DNA from: Pseudomonas entomophila L48
Lineage (GTDB): Bacteria; Pseudomonadota; Gammaproteobacteria; Pseudomonadales; Pseudomonadaceae
Assembly: GCF_000026105.1 (NCBI RefSeq)
Contig: NC_008027.1
Location: 1,112,501-1,176,500 of the forward strand
DNA length: 64,000 nucleotides
Reading direction: 5' to 3'
Both the position numbers and the translations under genes were made by a program. The notes beneath the pieces were generated by a model. The model searched no databases. It was given only the letters and a program-made list of their open reading frames with translations, and had not been told where the DNA came from. This document shows, in pieces, positions 17,749 through 29,490 of this stretch. The first letter of the stretch is position 1; every line of letters begins with the position of its first letter.

Positions 17749-19206
17749 ATGAGTGAAGAGATCCTGATCAACATCACCCCGATGGAATCACGCGTGGCGG
17801 TGGTGGAGAACGGCGTCCTGCAGGAAGTGCACGTCGAGCGGACCCAGCGCCGCGGCATCGTCGGCAATATCTACAAGGGCAAGGTGGTGCGGGTGTTGCC
17901 GGGCATGCAGGCGGCCTTCGTCGACATCGGCCTGGAACGCGCGGCGTTCATCCACGCCTCGGAGATCTCCCAGCGCGAGGGCTCGGCGGTGGAGACCATC
18001 ACCGCGCTGGTCCACGAGGGCCAGGCGCTGGTGGTGCAGGTGACCAAGGACCCGATCGGTACCAAGGGCGCGCGCCTGACCACCCAGCTGTCGATCCCCT
18101 CGCGTTACCTGGTGTACATGCCACGCAGCAGCCATGTCGGGATTTCGCTGAAGATCGAGGAAGAAGCCGAGCGCGAACGCCTCAAGCAAGTGGTCAACGA
18201 CTGCATGGCCCAGGAGGACATGAAGGATGCCGGTGGCTTCATCCTGCGCACCGCCGCCGAAGGCGCCCGCGCTGAAGACATTCTCCAGGACATCCGCTAC
18301 CTGCGCCGCCTGTGGGAACAGATTGGCGCGCAGATCAGCACCTGTGGCGCGCCCACCGTGATCTACGAGGACCTCGGCCTGGCGCTTCGCACGCTGCGCG
18401 ACCTGGTCAACCCGAAGATCGAGAAGATTCGCATCGATTCGCGGGAAACTTTCCAGAAGACCACGCAATTCGTCGCCGAACTGATGCCCGAGATCGCTGA
18501 CCGCCTTGAGCATTATCCCGGCGAGCGTCCGATCTTCGACCTTTACGGGGTCGAGGACGAGATCCAGCGGGCCCTGGAGCGCAAGGTGCCGCTCAAGTCC
18601 GGCGGCTACCTGGTGGTCGACCCGGCCGAGGCGATGACCACCATCGACGTCAACACCGGTGCGTTCGTCGGCCATCGCAATCTCGAAGAGACCATTTTCA
18701 AGACCAACCTCGAGGCGGCCACCGCGATCGCCCGTCAATTGCGCCTGCGCAACATCGGCGGGATCATCATCATCGACTTCATCGACATGGAGGACGAGGA
18801 GCACCAGCGCCAGGTCCTGCGTACTCTGGAGAAGCAACTCGAGCGCGACCACGCCAAGACCAACATCATCGGCATCACCGAGCTGGGCCTGGTGCAGATG
18901 ACCCGCAAGCGCACCCGCGAAAGCCTTGAGCAGGTTCTGTGCGAACCGTGTGCCGCCTGCCAGGGGCGGGGCAAGCTGAAGACCCCCGAGACAATCTGTT
19001 ACGAAATCTTCCGTGAGATCCTGCGCGAGGCCCGCGCCTACCAGGCCGAGGGCTACCGGGTACTGGCCAACCAGAAGGTGGTCGACCGTCTGCTCGACGA
19101 AGAGTCGGGCAATGTCGCCGAACTGGAAGCGTTCATCGGGCGGACCATTCGCTTCCAGGTCGAGTCGATGTACTCCCAGGAACAGTACGATGTGGTGCTG
19201 CTCTGA
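17749..19206 (+). CDS. rng: Ribonuclease G
   Basis: 485 residues, full length for RNase G. An N-terminal S1 domain spans about residues 35-120 (RGIVGNIYKGKVVRVLPGMQ). The RNase E/G catalytic core has DVNTGAFVGHRNLEETIFKT and GGIIIIDFIDM with the metal-binding aspartates. The CEPCAACQGRG zinc-link cysteines follow near residue 402. The long C-terminal scaffold of RNase E is absent. It processes the 5' end of 16S rRNA and decays selected mRNAs. Conserved mreBCD-maf-rng context. Confidence 0.96.
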   Translation: MSEEILINITPMESRVAVVENGVLQEVHVERTQRRGIVGNIYKGKVVRVLPGMQAAFVDIGLERAAFIHASEISQREGSAVETITALVHEGQALVVQVTKDPIGTKGARLTTQLSIPSRYLVYMPRSSHVGISLKIEEEAERERLKQVVNDCMAQEDMKDAGGFILRTAAEGARAEDILQDIRYLRRLWEQIGAQISTCGAPTVIYEDLGLALRTLRDLVNPKIEKIRIDSRETFQKTTQFVAELMPEIADRLEHYPGERPIFDLYGVEDEIQRALERKVPLKSGGYLVVDPAEAMTTIDVNTGAFVGHRNLEETIFKTNLEAATAIARQLRLRNIGGIIIIDFIDMEDEEHQRQVLRTLEKQLERDHAKTNIIGITELGLVQMTRKRTRESLEQVLCEPCAACQGRGKLKTPETICYEIFREILREARAYQAEGYRVLANQKVVDRLLDEESGNVAELEAFIGRTIRFQVESMYSQEQYDVVLL

Positions 19207-19294
19207 CCCGTTCTGAAGGCCGTCGCCCCGTACGAGGGCTGGCAAAGCCCGATTCCCCGGCCATAGTTAAGGGACGACTCGGAGGGCCTTGGCC

Positions 19295-22200
19295 ATGGAA
19301 CGTCTGACCCGCGTTCTGGGCGCCTTGACCCGCTGGGGGCTGGGCATCTGCGCCCTGCTGGCGGTGCTGGTGGCGCTGTATGTCAGCCTTGGGCGACAAC
19401 TGGTACCCCTGGTCGCCGAATACCGTGTGGACGCCGAGCTCAAGGCCGAACAGGCCTTGGGCATGCCTGTGCATGTCGGCGCGCTGGAAGGGCGCTGGAG
19501 TGGCCTGGCCCCGGTGTTGCGGGTGCGCGACCTGCAGTTGGGCGAGGGTGCCGCATCGCTGCGCCTGGATGACGTCAAGCTGGTGCCGGACCTGTGGGCC
19601 AGCCTCAAGGCGCGTGAAGTGCGCCTGGCGCGTATCCAACTCGCCGGCTTGCAGTTGATCCTGCGTGAGGATGGGCAAGGTAGTTGGGCGCTTGAAGGCC
19701 TGCCACACAAGGACGACGCGCCGTTCGATCCGGCCGACGCGCTCAAGCGCTTGCGCCAGTTGGGGCGCATCGACCTGTTCGACAGCCAGGTCACCCTGCA
19801 CCCGTGGCAGCGTGACCCACTGACCCTGACCTATGTCAGCCTGGGTTTGCAGGCCGGTGCCTCGCGCCAGCGCCTGGATCTGCGGGCGACTTTGCCCGAT
19901 GGCCAGCCGCTGGCTATGAGCCTGGACAGCCGGGCCAGCGCCAGGGCGTGGCGCGAGGGGCGCCTGCAAGCCTACCTGAGCCTGCCGCAAAGCGACTGGG
20001 CCCGCTGGTTGCCGCCGCGCCTGCTGGGGCAGTGGCAAGCCAGCACGCTGCGTGCAGGCGGCGAATTCTGGATCGATTGGAACAAAGGGCAACTGCAGCA
20101 GGCGATGGTTCGCCTCAATGCCCCGCAACTCAAGGGTGCCTACGCCGAACGCAAGGCTGCCACCCTGGACAACCTGGCCTTGTCGGCCTGGTTCCAGCGC
20201 AAGGACCAAGGTTTCGACGTGGCGGTCGACTCCCTGGCCATGAGCCTTGGCCAGACCCGCTGGGAATCCCACCTGCAACTGGCGCAGCGCCCGGGCCAGA
20301 ACCCTGCCGACGAAACCTGGCAGGTCCAGGCCGACCGCCTCGACCTGACGCCGCTGACCCCGTTGATCGATGCCCTGGCGCCTTTGCCCGACAAGCTCAT
20401 GACCGTGGTCGATGCCCTCAAGGTGACCGGCTCGTTGCGCAACGTGCGCCTGGACATTCGTCCGAAGGCCGAGGGTGACCAGCGCGTGCAGTTCGCCGCC
20501 AACCTGGAGAAGGTCGGCTTCGATGCTTATCACGGCGCGCCAGCTGCCGGTAATGTCACTGGGGCGATCAGCGGTGATCTCGGGCATGGCGAACTGCGCC
20601 TGGACACCCAAGCGTTCATGCTGCATCTGTACCCGATCTTCGGCAAACCCTGGCATTACCCCAAGGCCAACGCCCGGCTGACCTGGACGCTGGACAAGGA
20701 CGCCTTCACCCTGGTCGCCCCCTATATCAAGGTGTTGGGCGACGAAGGCAAGATCGCCGCCGACTTCCTGATCCGCATCCATCTGGAGCCAGGCCATGAG
20801 GACTACATGGACCTGCGCGTCGGACTCACCGAGGGCGATGGCCGCTACACCGCCAAGTACCTGCCCGAGGTGCTCAGCCCAGCCCTGGACGAGTGGCTGC
20901 GCAGCGCCATCGTCAAGGGCAATGTCGACGAAGGCTACTTCCAGTACCAGGGCTCGCTGAACCATGGCGCGCCGCCACATGCCCGCGATATCAGCCTGTT
21001 CTTCAAGGTGCACGACGCGGCCCTGGACTTCCAGCCGGGCTGGCCCCAGGTGCAGCAGGTCGAGGGCGACGTCTTCATCGAGGACACCGGGGTGCGGATC
21101 AAGGCCCGTAAGGGGCTGCTGCTCGACACCAAGGTCAGCGACGTGGATGTCAACATCCCCCATGTCGAGGGCGACCAGCACAGCCACCTGTATCTCGATG
21201 GCGACTTCGATGGCAGCCTCGGCGATGGCCTGAAGATTCTCAAGGAAGCGCCCATCGGCACGGGTGAGATTTTCGCCGGTTGGGAGGGCGAAGGCCCGCT
21301 GCGGGGCAAGGTCAAGCTCGACATTCCCCTGGCCCACGGGCAGCGCCCCAAGGTACTGGTGGACTTCTCGACCGCCGACGCAACGCTCAAGGTTGCCCCC
21401 CCGAGCCTGGAACTGAACCGCCTGAAGGGCGATTTCACCTTCGATTTCGACAAGGGGCTCAGCGGCAAGGGCATCACTCTCCAGGCCTTCGGCAAGCCGG
21501 TTACCGCGCAGATCGTCGCCGAAGGGCAGAACGGGCAGATCCAGACGCGAATCAGCGCCAGCGGCCAGGTCGGCCTAAAGCCCCTGACCGACTGGCTGAA
21601 CTTCCAGCAAGCGCTGCCGGCTTCGGGTGATCTGCCCTACCAGTTGCAGGTGATGCTCGGAAGCCACGACAACCGGATAACGGTCAACTCATCGCTCAAG
21701 GGCCTGGCCATCGATCTTCCAGCCCCCTTCGGCAAGGCCGCCGCGGACACCCGCGACAGCCGTTTCAGCCTCACCTTGCAAGGCCCCGAGCGGCGTATCG
21801 ATGCCGGCTATGCCGACCTGGCCCGTTTCGCCTACGCCGCGCCTGCCGACAAACTGGCCCAGGGGCGCGGCGAACTGCTGTTGGGTGCCGGAGAAGCCAG
21901 CGTGCCGAGTGGCCAGGGCCTGCGTGTACGCGGGCGCCTGGAGGCCCTGGACCTGGCGCCCTGGCAGCAGCAGATGGAGCGTTTCGCCGGGCAGGACCCA
22001 GGCGGTAGCGCCCGCCAGAACCTGCAGGGCGTCGACCTGAGCATCGGTCAGCTCAAGGCTTTCGGCATGGACCTCAACCAGGCGGTCGTGCGCCTGGCGC
22101 GTGGCGGCCAGGCCTGGGACCTGCGTCTGGACAGCAAGGAAGTCATCGGCAATGCACGCATTCCCGATGCCAAGGCCACGCCCATGACCATCCGCCTGCA

Positions 22201-23107
22201 GACCTTGCGCCTGCCGCCGGCCAACGCGACGACGGAAGAGCAGGCCGAGAATGCTCCAGATCCGCTGGCCGGCGTCGATCCGCGCAAGGTACCGCCGCTG
22301 GACCTGACCATCGACAAGATGTACCGCGGCGACGACCTGTTCGGCAGTGCGTCGGTGAAGTTGCGCCAGGCGTCGCGTGGCTTGTCGCTTGCGGACATCG
22401 ACCTGGACCTCAAGGGGCTGCATATCGATGGCAGCGGTGGCTGGGAAGGCGTGCCCGGCAGTACGTCGAGCTGGTACAAGGGCCGCCTGGATGGCAAGAA
22501 CCTGGCCGACGTGCTCAAGGCCTGGGGCTTTGCCCCCACCGTTACCAGCCGCGATTTCCGTATGGATGTCGACGGCCGCTGGCCGGGCTCGCCAGCCTGG
22601 GTCAGCCTCAACCGTTACTCCGGCAGCCTCGACGCCGCCTTGCGCACCGGCCAGTTCGTCGAGGTCGAGGGCAGCGCCCAGGCCTTGCGAGTGTTCGGCT
22701 TGCTCAACTTCAACTCCATCGGTCGCCGCCTGCGCCTGGACTTCTCCGACCTGTTCAGCAAGGGCCTGGCCTATGACCGGGTCAAGGGGCTGCTGGTGGC
22801 CAGCGAAGGCGTCTACGTCACCCGTGAACCCATCACCGTGACTGGCCCGTCAAGCAACTTCGAGCTCGACGGCACCCTGGACTTCGTTCGCGACCGGGTC
22901 GACGCCAATTTGCTGGTGACCCTGCCGGTGACCAACAACCTGCCGCTGGCGGCGCTGATCATCGGCGCGCCGGCCGTTGGCGGTGCGTTGTTCCTGGTCG
23001 ACCGTCTGATCGGCGACCGCGTGGCCCGCTTCGCCAGCGTGCACTATCGCGTAGAAGGGCCGGTGAAAGAGCCTAAAATCACGTTTGTGAAACCATTCGA
23101 CAAGTAA
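19295..23107 (+). CDS. yhdP: YhdP-family AsmA-like envelope protein
   Basis: 1270 residues from the ATG at 19295; a TTG two codons upstream is unlikely. One N-terminal membrane anchor (LGICALLAVLVALYVSLGRQ) precedes a huge periplasmic region of AsmA/TIGR02099 type. It is rich in repeating beta segments such as LSAWFQRKDQGFDVAVDSLA and DGSLGDGLKILKEAPIGTGE, and ends with a DUF3971-like RVEGPVKEPKITFVKPFDK. Relatives bridge the inner and outer membranes and move phospholipids to the outer membrane. The stop overlaps the first possible start of the following nitrilase gene. Confidence 0.93.
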   Translation: MERLTRVLGALTRWGLGICALLAVLVALYVSLGRQLVPLVAEYRVDAELKAEQALGMPVHVGALEGRWSGLAPVLRVRDLQLGEGAASLRLDDVKLVPDLWASLKAREVRLARIQLAGLQLILREDGQGSWALEGLPHKDDAPFDPADALKRLRQLGRIDLFDSQVTLHPWQRDPLTLTYVSLGLQAGASRQRLDLRATLPDGQPLAMSLDSRASARAWREGRLQAYLSLPQSDWARWLPPRLLGQWQASTLRAGGEFWIDWNKGQLQQAMVRLNAPQLKGAYAERKAATLDNLALSAWFQRKDQGFDVAVDSLAMSLGQTRWESHLQLAQRPGQNPADETWQVQADRLDLTPLTPLIDALAPLPDKLMTVVDALKVTGSLRNVRLDIRPKAEGDQRVQFAANLEKVGFDAYHGAPAAGNVTGAISGDLGHGELRLDTQAFMLHLYPIFGKPWHYPKANARLTWTLDKDAFTLVAPYIKVLGDEGKIAADFLIRIHLEPGHEDYMDLRVGLTEGDGRYTAKYLPEVLSPALDEWLRSAIVKGNVDEGYFQYQGSLNHGAPPHARDISLFFKVHDAALDFQPGWPQVQQVEGDVFIEDTGVRIKARKGLLLDTKVSDVDVNIPHVEGDQHSHLYLDGDFDGSLGDGLKILKEAPIGTGEIFAGWEGEGPLRGKVKLDIPLAHGQRPKVLVDFSTADATLKVAPPSLELNRLKGDFTFDFDKGLSGKGITLQAFGKPVTAQIVAEGQNGQIQTRISASGQVGLKPLTDWLNFQQALPASGDLPYQLQVMLGSHDNRITVNSSLKGLAIDLPAPFGKAAADTRDSRFSLTLQGPERRIDAGYADLARFAYAAPADKLAQGRGELLLGAGEASVPSGQGLRVRGRLEALDLAPWQQQMERFAGQDPGGSARQNLQGVDLSIGQLKAFGMDLNQAVVRLARGGQAWDLRLDSKEVIGNARIPDAKATPMTIRLQTLRLPPANATTEEQAENAPDPLAGVDPRKVPPLDLTIDKMYRGDDLFGSASVKLRQASRGLSLADIDLDLKGLHIDGSGGWEGVPGSTSSWYKGRLDGKNLADVLKAWGFAPTVTSRDFRMDVDGRWPGSPAWVSLNRYSGSLDAALRTGQFVEVEGSAQALRVFGLLNFNSIGRRLRLDFSDLFSKGLAYDRVKGLLVASEGVYVTREPITVTGPSSNFELDGTLDFVRDRVDANLLVTLPVTNNLPLAALIIGAPAVGGALFLVDRLIGDRVARFASVHYRVEGPVKEPKITFVKPFDK

Positions 23108-23121
23108 TGGCAGGGGGGGGC

Positions 23122-23973
23122 ATGACTTCAGCAGTGATCCAGATGGTCAGCCAGGACGATATCCTGGCCAACCTGCAACGCGCCCGGGCACTGCTCGAGC
23201 AGGCCGCGGCCGGTGGCGCGCGCCTGGCGGTATTGCCGGAAAACTTCGCCGCCATGGGCCGCCGTGACGCCGCCGCCATCGGCCGCGCCGAGGCGCTGGG
23301 CGAAGGGCCGATCCTGCCGTGGTTGAAACAGGCGGCCCGTGACCTCAGGTTATGGATTGTCGCCGGCACCTTGCCCTTGCCGCCGGTCGGTAGGCCGGAG
23401 CACAAGGCCCACGCCTGCTCGCTGCTGGTCGATGAGCAGGGCGAGATCGCCGCACGCTACGACAAGCTGCACCTGTTCGATGTGGACGTTGCCGACAACC
23501 GTGGTCGTTATCGCGAGTCCGACGACTACGCCCACGGCGACCAGGTGGTGGTGGTCGATACGCCGGTCGGGCGTCTCGGTTTGTCGGTGTGCTATGACCT
23601 GCGTTTCCCCGAGCTGTACAGCGCCTTGCGCGCCGCCGGGGCCGAGCTGATCAGCGCACCGGCGGCGTTCACTGCGGTGACTGGCGCGGCGCACTGGGAA
23701 GTGCTGATTCGCGCAAGGGCCATCGAAACCCAGTGCTATGTGCTGGCGGCCGCTCAGGGCGGTGTACATCCGGGGCCGAGGGAAACCCACGGCCAGGCGG
23801 CGATCGTCGACCCCTGGGGGCGGATCGTCGCGCAACAGGCGCGAGGTGAGGCAGTACTGCTGGCCACGCGCGACAGCGAAGAACAAGCGTCCATCCGGGC
23901 GCGCATGCCGGTGGTCAGCCACCGGCGCTTTTTCTCGCAGGACGCCTTGCGGCCTGCGCACACCTCGGAGTGA
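23122..23973 (+). CDS. Nitrilase-superfamily amidohydrolase (Nit/YbeM-like)
   Basis: 283 residues from the ATG at 23122, preceded by a G-rich ribosome-binding site; the ATG at 23107 overlaps the yhdP stop and is an alternative. The Glu-Lys-Cys triad is visible: E40 in LPENFAAM, K115 in YDKLHLFDV and C157 in [12 protein letters not shown]. The pattern fits the deaminated-glutathione amidase / omega-amidase branch, a cytoplasmic metabolite-repair enzyme. Exact substrate is inferred only from branch similarity. It sits between yhdP and tldD with overlaps at both ends. Confidence 0.88.
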   Translation: MTSAVIQMVSQDDILANLQRARALLEQAAAGGARLAVLPENFAAMGRRDAAAIGRAEALGEGPILPWLKQAARDLRLWIVAGTLPLPPVGRPEHKAHACSLLVDEQGEIAARYDKLHLFDVDVADNRGRYRESDDYAHGDQVVVVDTPVGRLGLSVCYDLRFPELYSALRAAGAELISAPAAFTAVTGAAHWEVLIRARAIETQCYVLAAAQGGVHPGPRETHGQAAIVDPWGRIVAQQARGEAVLLATRDSEEQASIRARMPVVSHRRFFSQDALRPAHTSE

Positions 23974-23975
23974 CT

Positions 23976-25415
23976 ATGAGCCAGATGTTATCCACCGTCA
24001 GCGAGCAGCTCCTGGCCCCGGGCGGCTTGACCCTCGATAGCCTGCAGACGGTGCTGGGCGAGTTGGCCGGCCCCGGCATCGACGCCGCCGACCTGTATTT
24101 CCAGGGCCAGATCTCGGAAACCTGGGCGCTGGAAGACGGCATCGTCAAGGAAGGCAGCTTCAACCTCGACCAGGGCGTGGGCGTGCGTGCCCAGTCCGGC
24201 GAGAAGACCGGTTTCGCCTACAGCAACGCGATCAACCTCGAGGCACTCACCTCGGCGGCCCGTGCCGCCCGTTCGATTTCGCGCGCCGGGCAGAACGGCA
24301 AGGTGCAGGCTTTCCGCAGCCAGGACGTGACCGCGCTGTATGCCGCCGACAACCCCCTCGCGGTGCTCAGCCGGGCGGAAAAGGTCGAGCTGCTCAAGCG
24401 CGTCGACGCCGCCACCCGCGCCCTCGACCCGCGCATCCAGCAGGTCAGCGTGAGCATGGCCGGGGTTTGGGAACGTATCCTGGTGGCCGCCGCCGATGGC
24501 AGCCTGGCCGCCGATGTGCGCCCGTTGGTGCGCTTCAATGTCAGCGTGATCGTCGAGCAGAACGGTCGTCGCGAGCGCGGCGGGCAGGGCGGTGGCGGGC
24601 GTACCGATTACCGCTATTTCAGCGATGAGCGCGTGATGGGTTATGCCCGTGAGGCGCTGCGCCAGGCGCTGGTAAATCTTGAAGCGATTCCGGCACCGGC
24701 CGGTACGCTGCCGGTGGTGCTTGGCCCGGGCTGGTCCGGTGTGCTGCTGCATGAAGCAGTCGGTCACGGCCTGGAAGGCGACTTCAACCGCAAGGGCAGT
24801 TCGGCGTTCAGTGGTCGTATCGGCGAGCAAGTGGCCTCGAAGCTGTGCACCATCGTCGACGACGGAACCCTGGAAGGGCGTCGAGGCTCGCTCAGTGTCG
24901 ATGACGAAGGCACGCCGACCGAGTGCACCACGTTGATCGAGAACGGCGTGCTCAAGGGCTACATGCAGGACAAGCTCAATGCCCGTCTGATGGGCATGGC
25001 GGTCACCGGCAACGGTCGCCGCGAGTCCTACGCCCACCTGCCGATGCCGCGCATGACCAACACCTATATGCGTGCCGGCGAAAGCGACCCGGAGGAAATC
25101 ATCCGGTCGGTGAAGAAGGGGATCTACTGCGCCAACCTTGGCGGCGGCCAGGTGGACATCACCAGCGGCAAGTTCGTGTTCTCCACCAGCGAGGCCTATC
25201 TGATCGAGGACGGCAAGATCACCGCGCCGGTGAAGGGCGCGACGTTGATCGGCAATGGTCCGGAGGCGATGCGCGGCGTGTCGATGGTCGGTAACGACCT
25301 GGCGCTGGACAGCGGCGTGGGCACCTGTGGGAAGGATGGGCAGTCAGTGCCGGTGGGGGTTGGCCAGCCGACCCTGAAGCTGGATGCGATTACCGTGGGT
25401 GGTACAGGGGCTTGA
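23976..25415 (+). CDS. tldD: Metalloprotease TldD subunit
   Basis: 479 residues from the ATG at 23976; an in-frame GTG at 23970 overlaps the nit stop. The zinc motif HEAVGH (H259, E260, H264) lies in [20 protein letters not shown], and the conserved [20 protein letters not shown] lies near the end. With TldE/PmbA (26169-27515) it forms a heterodimeric protease whose active site is in TldD. The complex trims ribosomally made peptides such as microcins and acts in CcdA antitoxin turnover. The partner gene is separated by the opposite-strand darP. Confidence 0.95.
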   Translation: MSQMLSTVSEQLLAPGGLTLDSLQTVLGELAGPGIDAADLYFQGQISETWALEDGIVKEGSFNLDQGVGVRAQSGEKTGFAYSNAINLEALTSAARAARSISRAGQNGKVQAFRSQDVTALYAADNPLAVLSRAEKVELLKRVDAATRALDPRIQQVSVSMAGVWERILVAAADGSLAADVRPLVRFNVSVIVEQNGRRERGGQGGGGRTDYRYFSDERVMGYAREALRQALVNLEAIPAPAGTLPVVLGPGWSGVLLHEAVGHGLEGDFNRKGSSAFSGRIGEQVASKLCTIVDDGTLEGRRGSLSVDDEGTPTECTTLIENGVLKGYMQDKLNARLMGMAVTGNGRRESYAHLPMPRMTNTYMRAGESDPEEIIRSVKKGIYCANLGGGQVDITSGKFVFSTSEAYLIEDGKITAPVKGATLIGNGPEAMRGVSMVGNDLALDSGVGTCGKDGQSVPVGVGQPTLKLDAITVGGTGA

Positions 25416-25443
25416 GGGCCATGGGGACCGCTTTGCGGTCCTT

Positions 25444-25505
25444 TCGCGGCACAAGGCCGCTCCTACAGTCTTGCACGTTCCCTGCAGGAGTGGCCTTGTG
25501 CCGCG
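25444..25505. repeat. REP-like inverted pair, class CGCGGCACAAGGCCGCTCCTAC
   Basis: Arms 25444-25468 and 25491-25505 onward are near-inverted copies in the convergent gap between tldD and darP. The stem differs from the GCCGGCAAGCC class but the GCTCCTAC/GTAGGAGC-like core is kept (right arm GCAGGAGT). Confidence 0.8.
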
Positions 25506-25537
25506 ATGGGCTGCGTAGCAGCCCCCGAAACCAGGGC

Positions 25538-26059
25538 TCAACGCAGGCCGCGTTGGGTCTCGTCGAGGTCGCGGATGTACTTGAACACTTTGCGCGCGGC
25601 GGCAGGCGGCTTGTTCCGCGCTTTCTCGTGCTGGGCATGACGGATCAGCGAGCGCAGGTGCTGGCGGTCGGTGTCGGGGAACTCGTTGACGAAACGCTCG
25701 AGGTCTTCGTCGTTACCGTCGATCAGGCGGTCGCGCCAGCGCTCGAGGCCATGAAAGCGCTCGTTGTACTGGCGGCTGGAGCTGTCGATCTGCTCGAGCA
25801 CGGCGTGGATGGCGTCCAGATCCTGGACGCGCATCAGCTTGCCGACGAACGACATGTGGCGTTTGCGGGCGCCATGGGCGGTGTGCCGGGAGGCCTCGTC
25901 CAGCGCCTTGCGCAGCTCGTCGGTCAGCGGCAGGCGTGCCAGGGTGTCGGCCTTGAGGGTGGTGAGGCGCTCACCGAGTTCGACCAGCGCATGCAGCTCG
26001 CGCTTGATCTGGGTTTTGCTTTTTTCGCCATCGAAGGCGTCGTCGTAAGAATCAACCAT
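25538..26059 (-). CDS. darP: Ribosome biogenesis factor DarP / YjgA (DUF615)
   Basis: 173 residues, highly charged and helical. DUF615 family stretches include [40 protein letters not shown] and [20 protein letters not shown]. YjgA associates with late 50S ribosomal precursors. It lies on the minus strand between tldD and pmbA, and its promoter shares a 109-base gap with divergent pmbA. Confidence 0.92.
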   Translation of the reverse strand: MVDSYDDAFDGEKSKTQIKRELHALVELGERLTTLKADTLARLPLTDELRKALDEASRHTAHGARKRHMSFVGKLMRVQDLDAIHAVLEQIDSSSRQYNERFHGLERWRDRLIDGNDEDLERFVNEFPDTDRQHLRSLIRHAQHEKARNKPPAAARKVFKYIRDLDETQRGLR

Positions 26060-26168
26060 GGGGGCAGTCCGCAGGAAATCGCCGCCATGATAACCAGTCG
26101 GGGGCCGCTTGTCCGGCCCGGTCGTAGAATGACCCTAGCCGTACGCAGAATTTTCAGTGGAGAGAACC

Positions 26169-27515
26169 ATGAGTGCAGTCCAGAGCGTAGGCCCCAAGGA
26201 CCTGCCGGCGTTGCAGGAACAGGTCGAAGCGATCGTCGCCGAGGCGCGCCGCCAGGGGGCCAGTGCCTGCGAAGTGGCGGTGTCGCTGGAGCAGGGCCTG
26301 TCCACCACGGTGCGCCAGCGCGAGGTCGAGACCGTCGAGTTCAACCGCGACCAGGGCTTTGGCATCACCCTCTATGTCGGCCAGCGCAAGGGCTCGGCCA
26401 GCACCTCGGCCAGCGGCGCCGACGCCATTCGTGAAACGGTCGCGGCGGCGCTGGCGATCGCCAAGCATACCTCCGAGGATGAGTGCTCGGGCCTCGCTGA
26501 CGCGGCGCTGATGGCGCGTGACATTCCGGATCTCGACCTCTATCACGACTGGGATATCGAGCCTGAAAAGGCCATCGAGATGGCGCTGGCGTGCGAGGCG
26601 GCTGCCTTCGACGCCGACAAACGCATCAAAAATGCCGACGGCACCACCCTCAATACCCACCAGGGCGTGCGGGTGTACGGCAACAGCCACGGTTTCATCG
26701 GCGGTTACGCCTCCACGCGCCACAGCCTGAGCTGCGTGATGATCGCCGAGAGCGACGGCCAGATGCAGCGTGACTACTGGTACGACGTCAATCGCCAGGG
26801 CCAGTTGCTGGCCGACCCGCGCAGCATCGGCCAGCGCGCCGCTCAGCGTGCGGCCAGCCGACTGGGCGCGCGTCCTGTGCCGACCTGCGAGGTGCCGGTA
26901 CTGTTCTCGGCGGAATTGGCTGGCGGCCTGTTCGGCAGCTTCCTCTCGGCGATTTCCGGTGGCAACCTGTACCGCAAGTCATCGTTCCTCGAAGGCACCA
27001 TTGGCCAGCGCCTGTTCCCCACCTGGCTGACCCTCGACGAACGCCCTCACCTTCCGCGTGCGCTGGGCAGCGCGGCATTCGACGGCGATGGCCTGGCCAC
27101 CTACGCCAAGCCGTTCGTCGACAAGGGCGAGCTGGTGTCGTACATCCTGGGCACCTATTCCGGGCGCAAGCTGAAGCTGCCAAGCACCGCGAACTCCGGT
27201 GGCGTGCACAACCTGTTCGTCACCCATGGGGTCGAGGACCAGGCCGCGTTGATTCGCCGCATGGGGCGTGGCCTGCTGGTCACCGAGCTGATGGGGCATG
27301 GCCTGAACATGGTCACGGGGGATTACTCCCGTGGCGCGGCGGGCTTCTGGGTCGAGCATGGCGAGATTCAGTTCCCGGTTCAGGAAGTGACCATCGCCGG
27401 CAATATGAAGGATATGTTCCAGCAGATTGTAGCGATCGGCAGCGATATTGAAACCCGTAGCAATATCCATAGTGGTTCGGTGTTGATCGAGCGGATGACT
27501 GTCGCGGGGAGTTGA
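26169..27515 (+). CDS. pmbA: Metalloprotease PmbA/TldE subunit
   Basis: 448 residues from the ATG at 26169 with AGAGA upstream; a start at 26157 is less likely. Family features are the N-terminal VEAIVAEARRQGASACEVAV, VRQREVETVEFNRDQGFGIT, and the C-terminal LVTELMGHGLNMVTGDYSRG and FWVEHGEIQFPVQEVTIAGN. It lacks the HExxxH zinc motif, as expected for TldE, and works as the non-catalytic partner of TldD. A REP pair and a strong terminator follow. Confidence 0.95.
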   Translation: MSAVQSVGPKDLPALQEQVEAIVAEARRQGASACEVAVSLEQGLSTTVRQREVETVEFNRDQGFGITLYVGQRKGSASTSASGADAIRETVAAALAIAKHTSEDECSGLADAALMARDIPDLDLYHDWDIEPEKAIEMALACEAAAFDADKRIKNADGTTLNTHQGVRVYGNSHGFIGGYASTRHSLSCVMIAESDGQMQRDYWYDVNRQGQLLADPRSIGQRAAQRAASRLGARPVPTCEVPVLFSAELAGGLFGSFLSAISGGNLYRKSSFLEGTIGQRLFPTWLTLDERPHLPRALGSAAFDGDGLATYAKPFVDKGELVSYILGTYSGRKLKLPSTANSGGVHNLFVTHGVEDQAALIRRMGRGLLVTELMGHGLNMVTGDYSRGAAGFWVEHGEIQFPVQEVTIAGNMKDMFQQIVAIGSDIETRSNIHSGSVLIERMTVAGS

Positions 27516-27522
27516 TGCGCAA

Positions 27523-27589
27523 GGCCTGTTCGCCGGCAAGCCAGCTCCTACGCTAACCCGGTAGGAGCTGGCTTGCCGGCGAACAGGCC
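27523..27589. repeat. REP pair with 29-bp perfect inverted arms
   Basis: GGCCTGTTCGCCGGCAAGCC with AGCTCCTAC is repeated exactly inverted around a 9-nt spacer (arms 27523-27551 and 27561-27589), just after pmbA. Confidence 0.9.
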
Positions 27590-27606
27590 CGAACTGCAGT
27601 TTCCGG

Positions 27607-27632
27607 AACCGGCCATCGTGCCGGTTTTTTTG
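27607..27632 (+). terminator. Rho-independent terminator after pmbA
   Basis: AACCGGC-CATCGT-GCCGGTT is followed by a T-run (GGTTTTTTTG). It insulates pmbA from the Fur-controlled fagA operon. Confidence 0.85.
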
Positions 27633-27671
27633 TTTGTCTCGGCAAGCTTGAAGTGATTCTAATTATCATCT

Positions 27672-27690
27672 AATAATGAATATCATTACC
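27672..27690 (+). promoter_or_regulatory. Fur box of the fagA-fumC-orfX-sodA operon
   Basis: AATAATGAATATCATTACC matches the 19-bp Fur consensus (GATAATGATAATCATTATC) at 15 positions. An overlapping half-site (CTAATTATCATC, 27660-27671) extends it leftwards, suggesting tandem Fur dimers. It lies only 14 bases before the first fagA ATG, so binding would cover the promoter or start region. Iron-replete Fur should repress the whole operon. Confidence 0.8.
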
Positions 27691-27703
27691 CGGTCACCTG
27701 GCG

Positions 27704-28097
27704 ATGACGTTCATGAAATCCGTTCTCCACGAACTGCCCTACCTGGAAAACTGGCGCTGGCTCAGCCGGCGCATCCGTTGTGCCCTCGAGCCCGACGAAC
27801 CGCGCCTGATCGAGCACTACCTGGCCGAAGGCCGCTACCTGGTGTGCTGCACTGAAACCTCGCCCTGGACCGTGGCGCTGACCTCCTTCCGCCTGCTGCT
27901 GGATACCGCCTGCGACCGCATGCTGCCCTGGCATTGGCGCTGCCTGTGCCTGGACCAGGCCTGGCGCCCACTGCTCGACCTGCGCAACCTCGATCGCCGC
28001 GAACACAACCAGCGTTGGCAACCCTACGCGATGCAGCTCGCCAATTGCGTGCTGCTGCCGTCGATCTCTCCCGAAGAACTGATGCAAGGACTTGAAG

Positions 28098-28105
<8 letters not shown>
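27704..28105 (+). CDS. fagA: FagA (Fur-associated gene A) small protein
   Basis: 133 residues, or 130 from the second ATG at 27713. It is rich in Trp and Leu with four cysteines (LVCCTETSPW, CDRMLPWHWRCLCL) and has no signal peptide. Its place directly after a Fur box and before fumC, orfX and sodA matches the Pseudomonas aeruginosa fagA operon. The biochemical role is not known. The Cys/His content might bind metal, which is speculation. It overlaps the fumC start by 8 bases, so fumC translation is probably coupled to it. Confidence 0.85.
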
Positions 28106-29474
<1,369 letters not shown>

Positions 29475-29490
29475 GCCCAGGAGGCACGTC

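Noticed and set aside
19133..21337. 734-codon minus-strand frame opposite yhdP
   Set aside because: Shadow of yhdP with Gln-rich low-complexity translation and no start signal.
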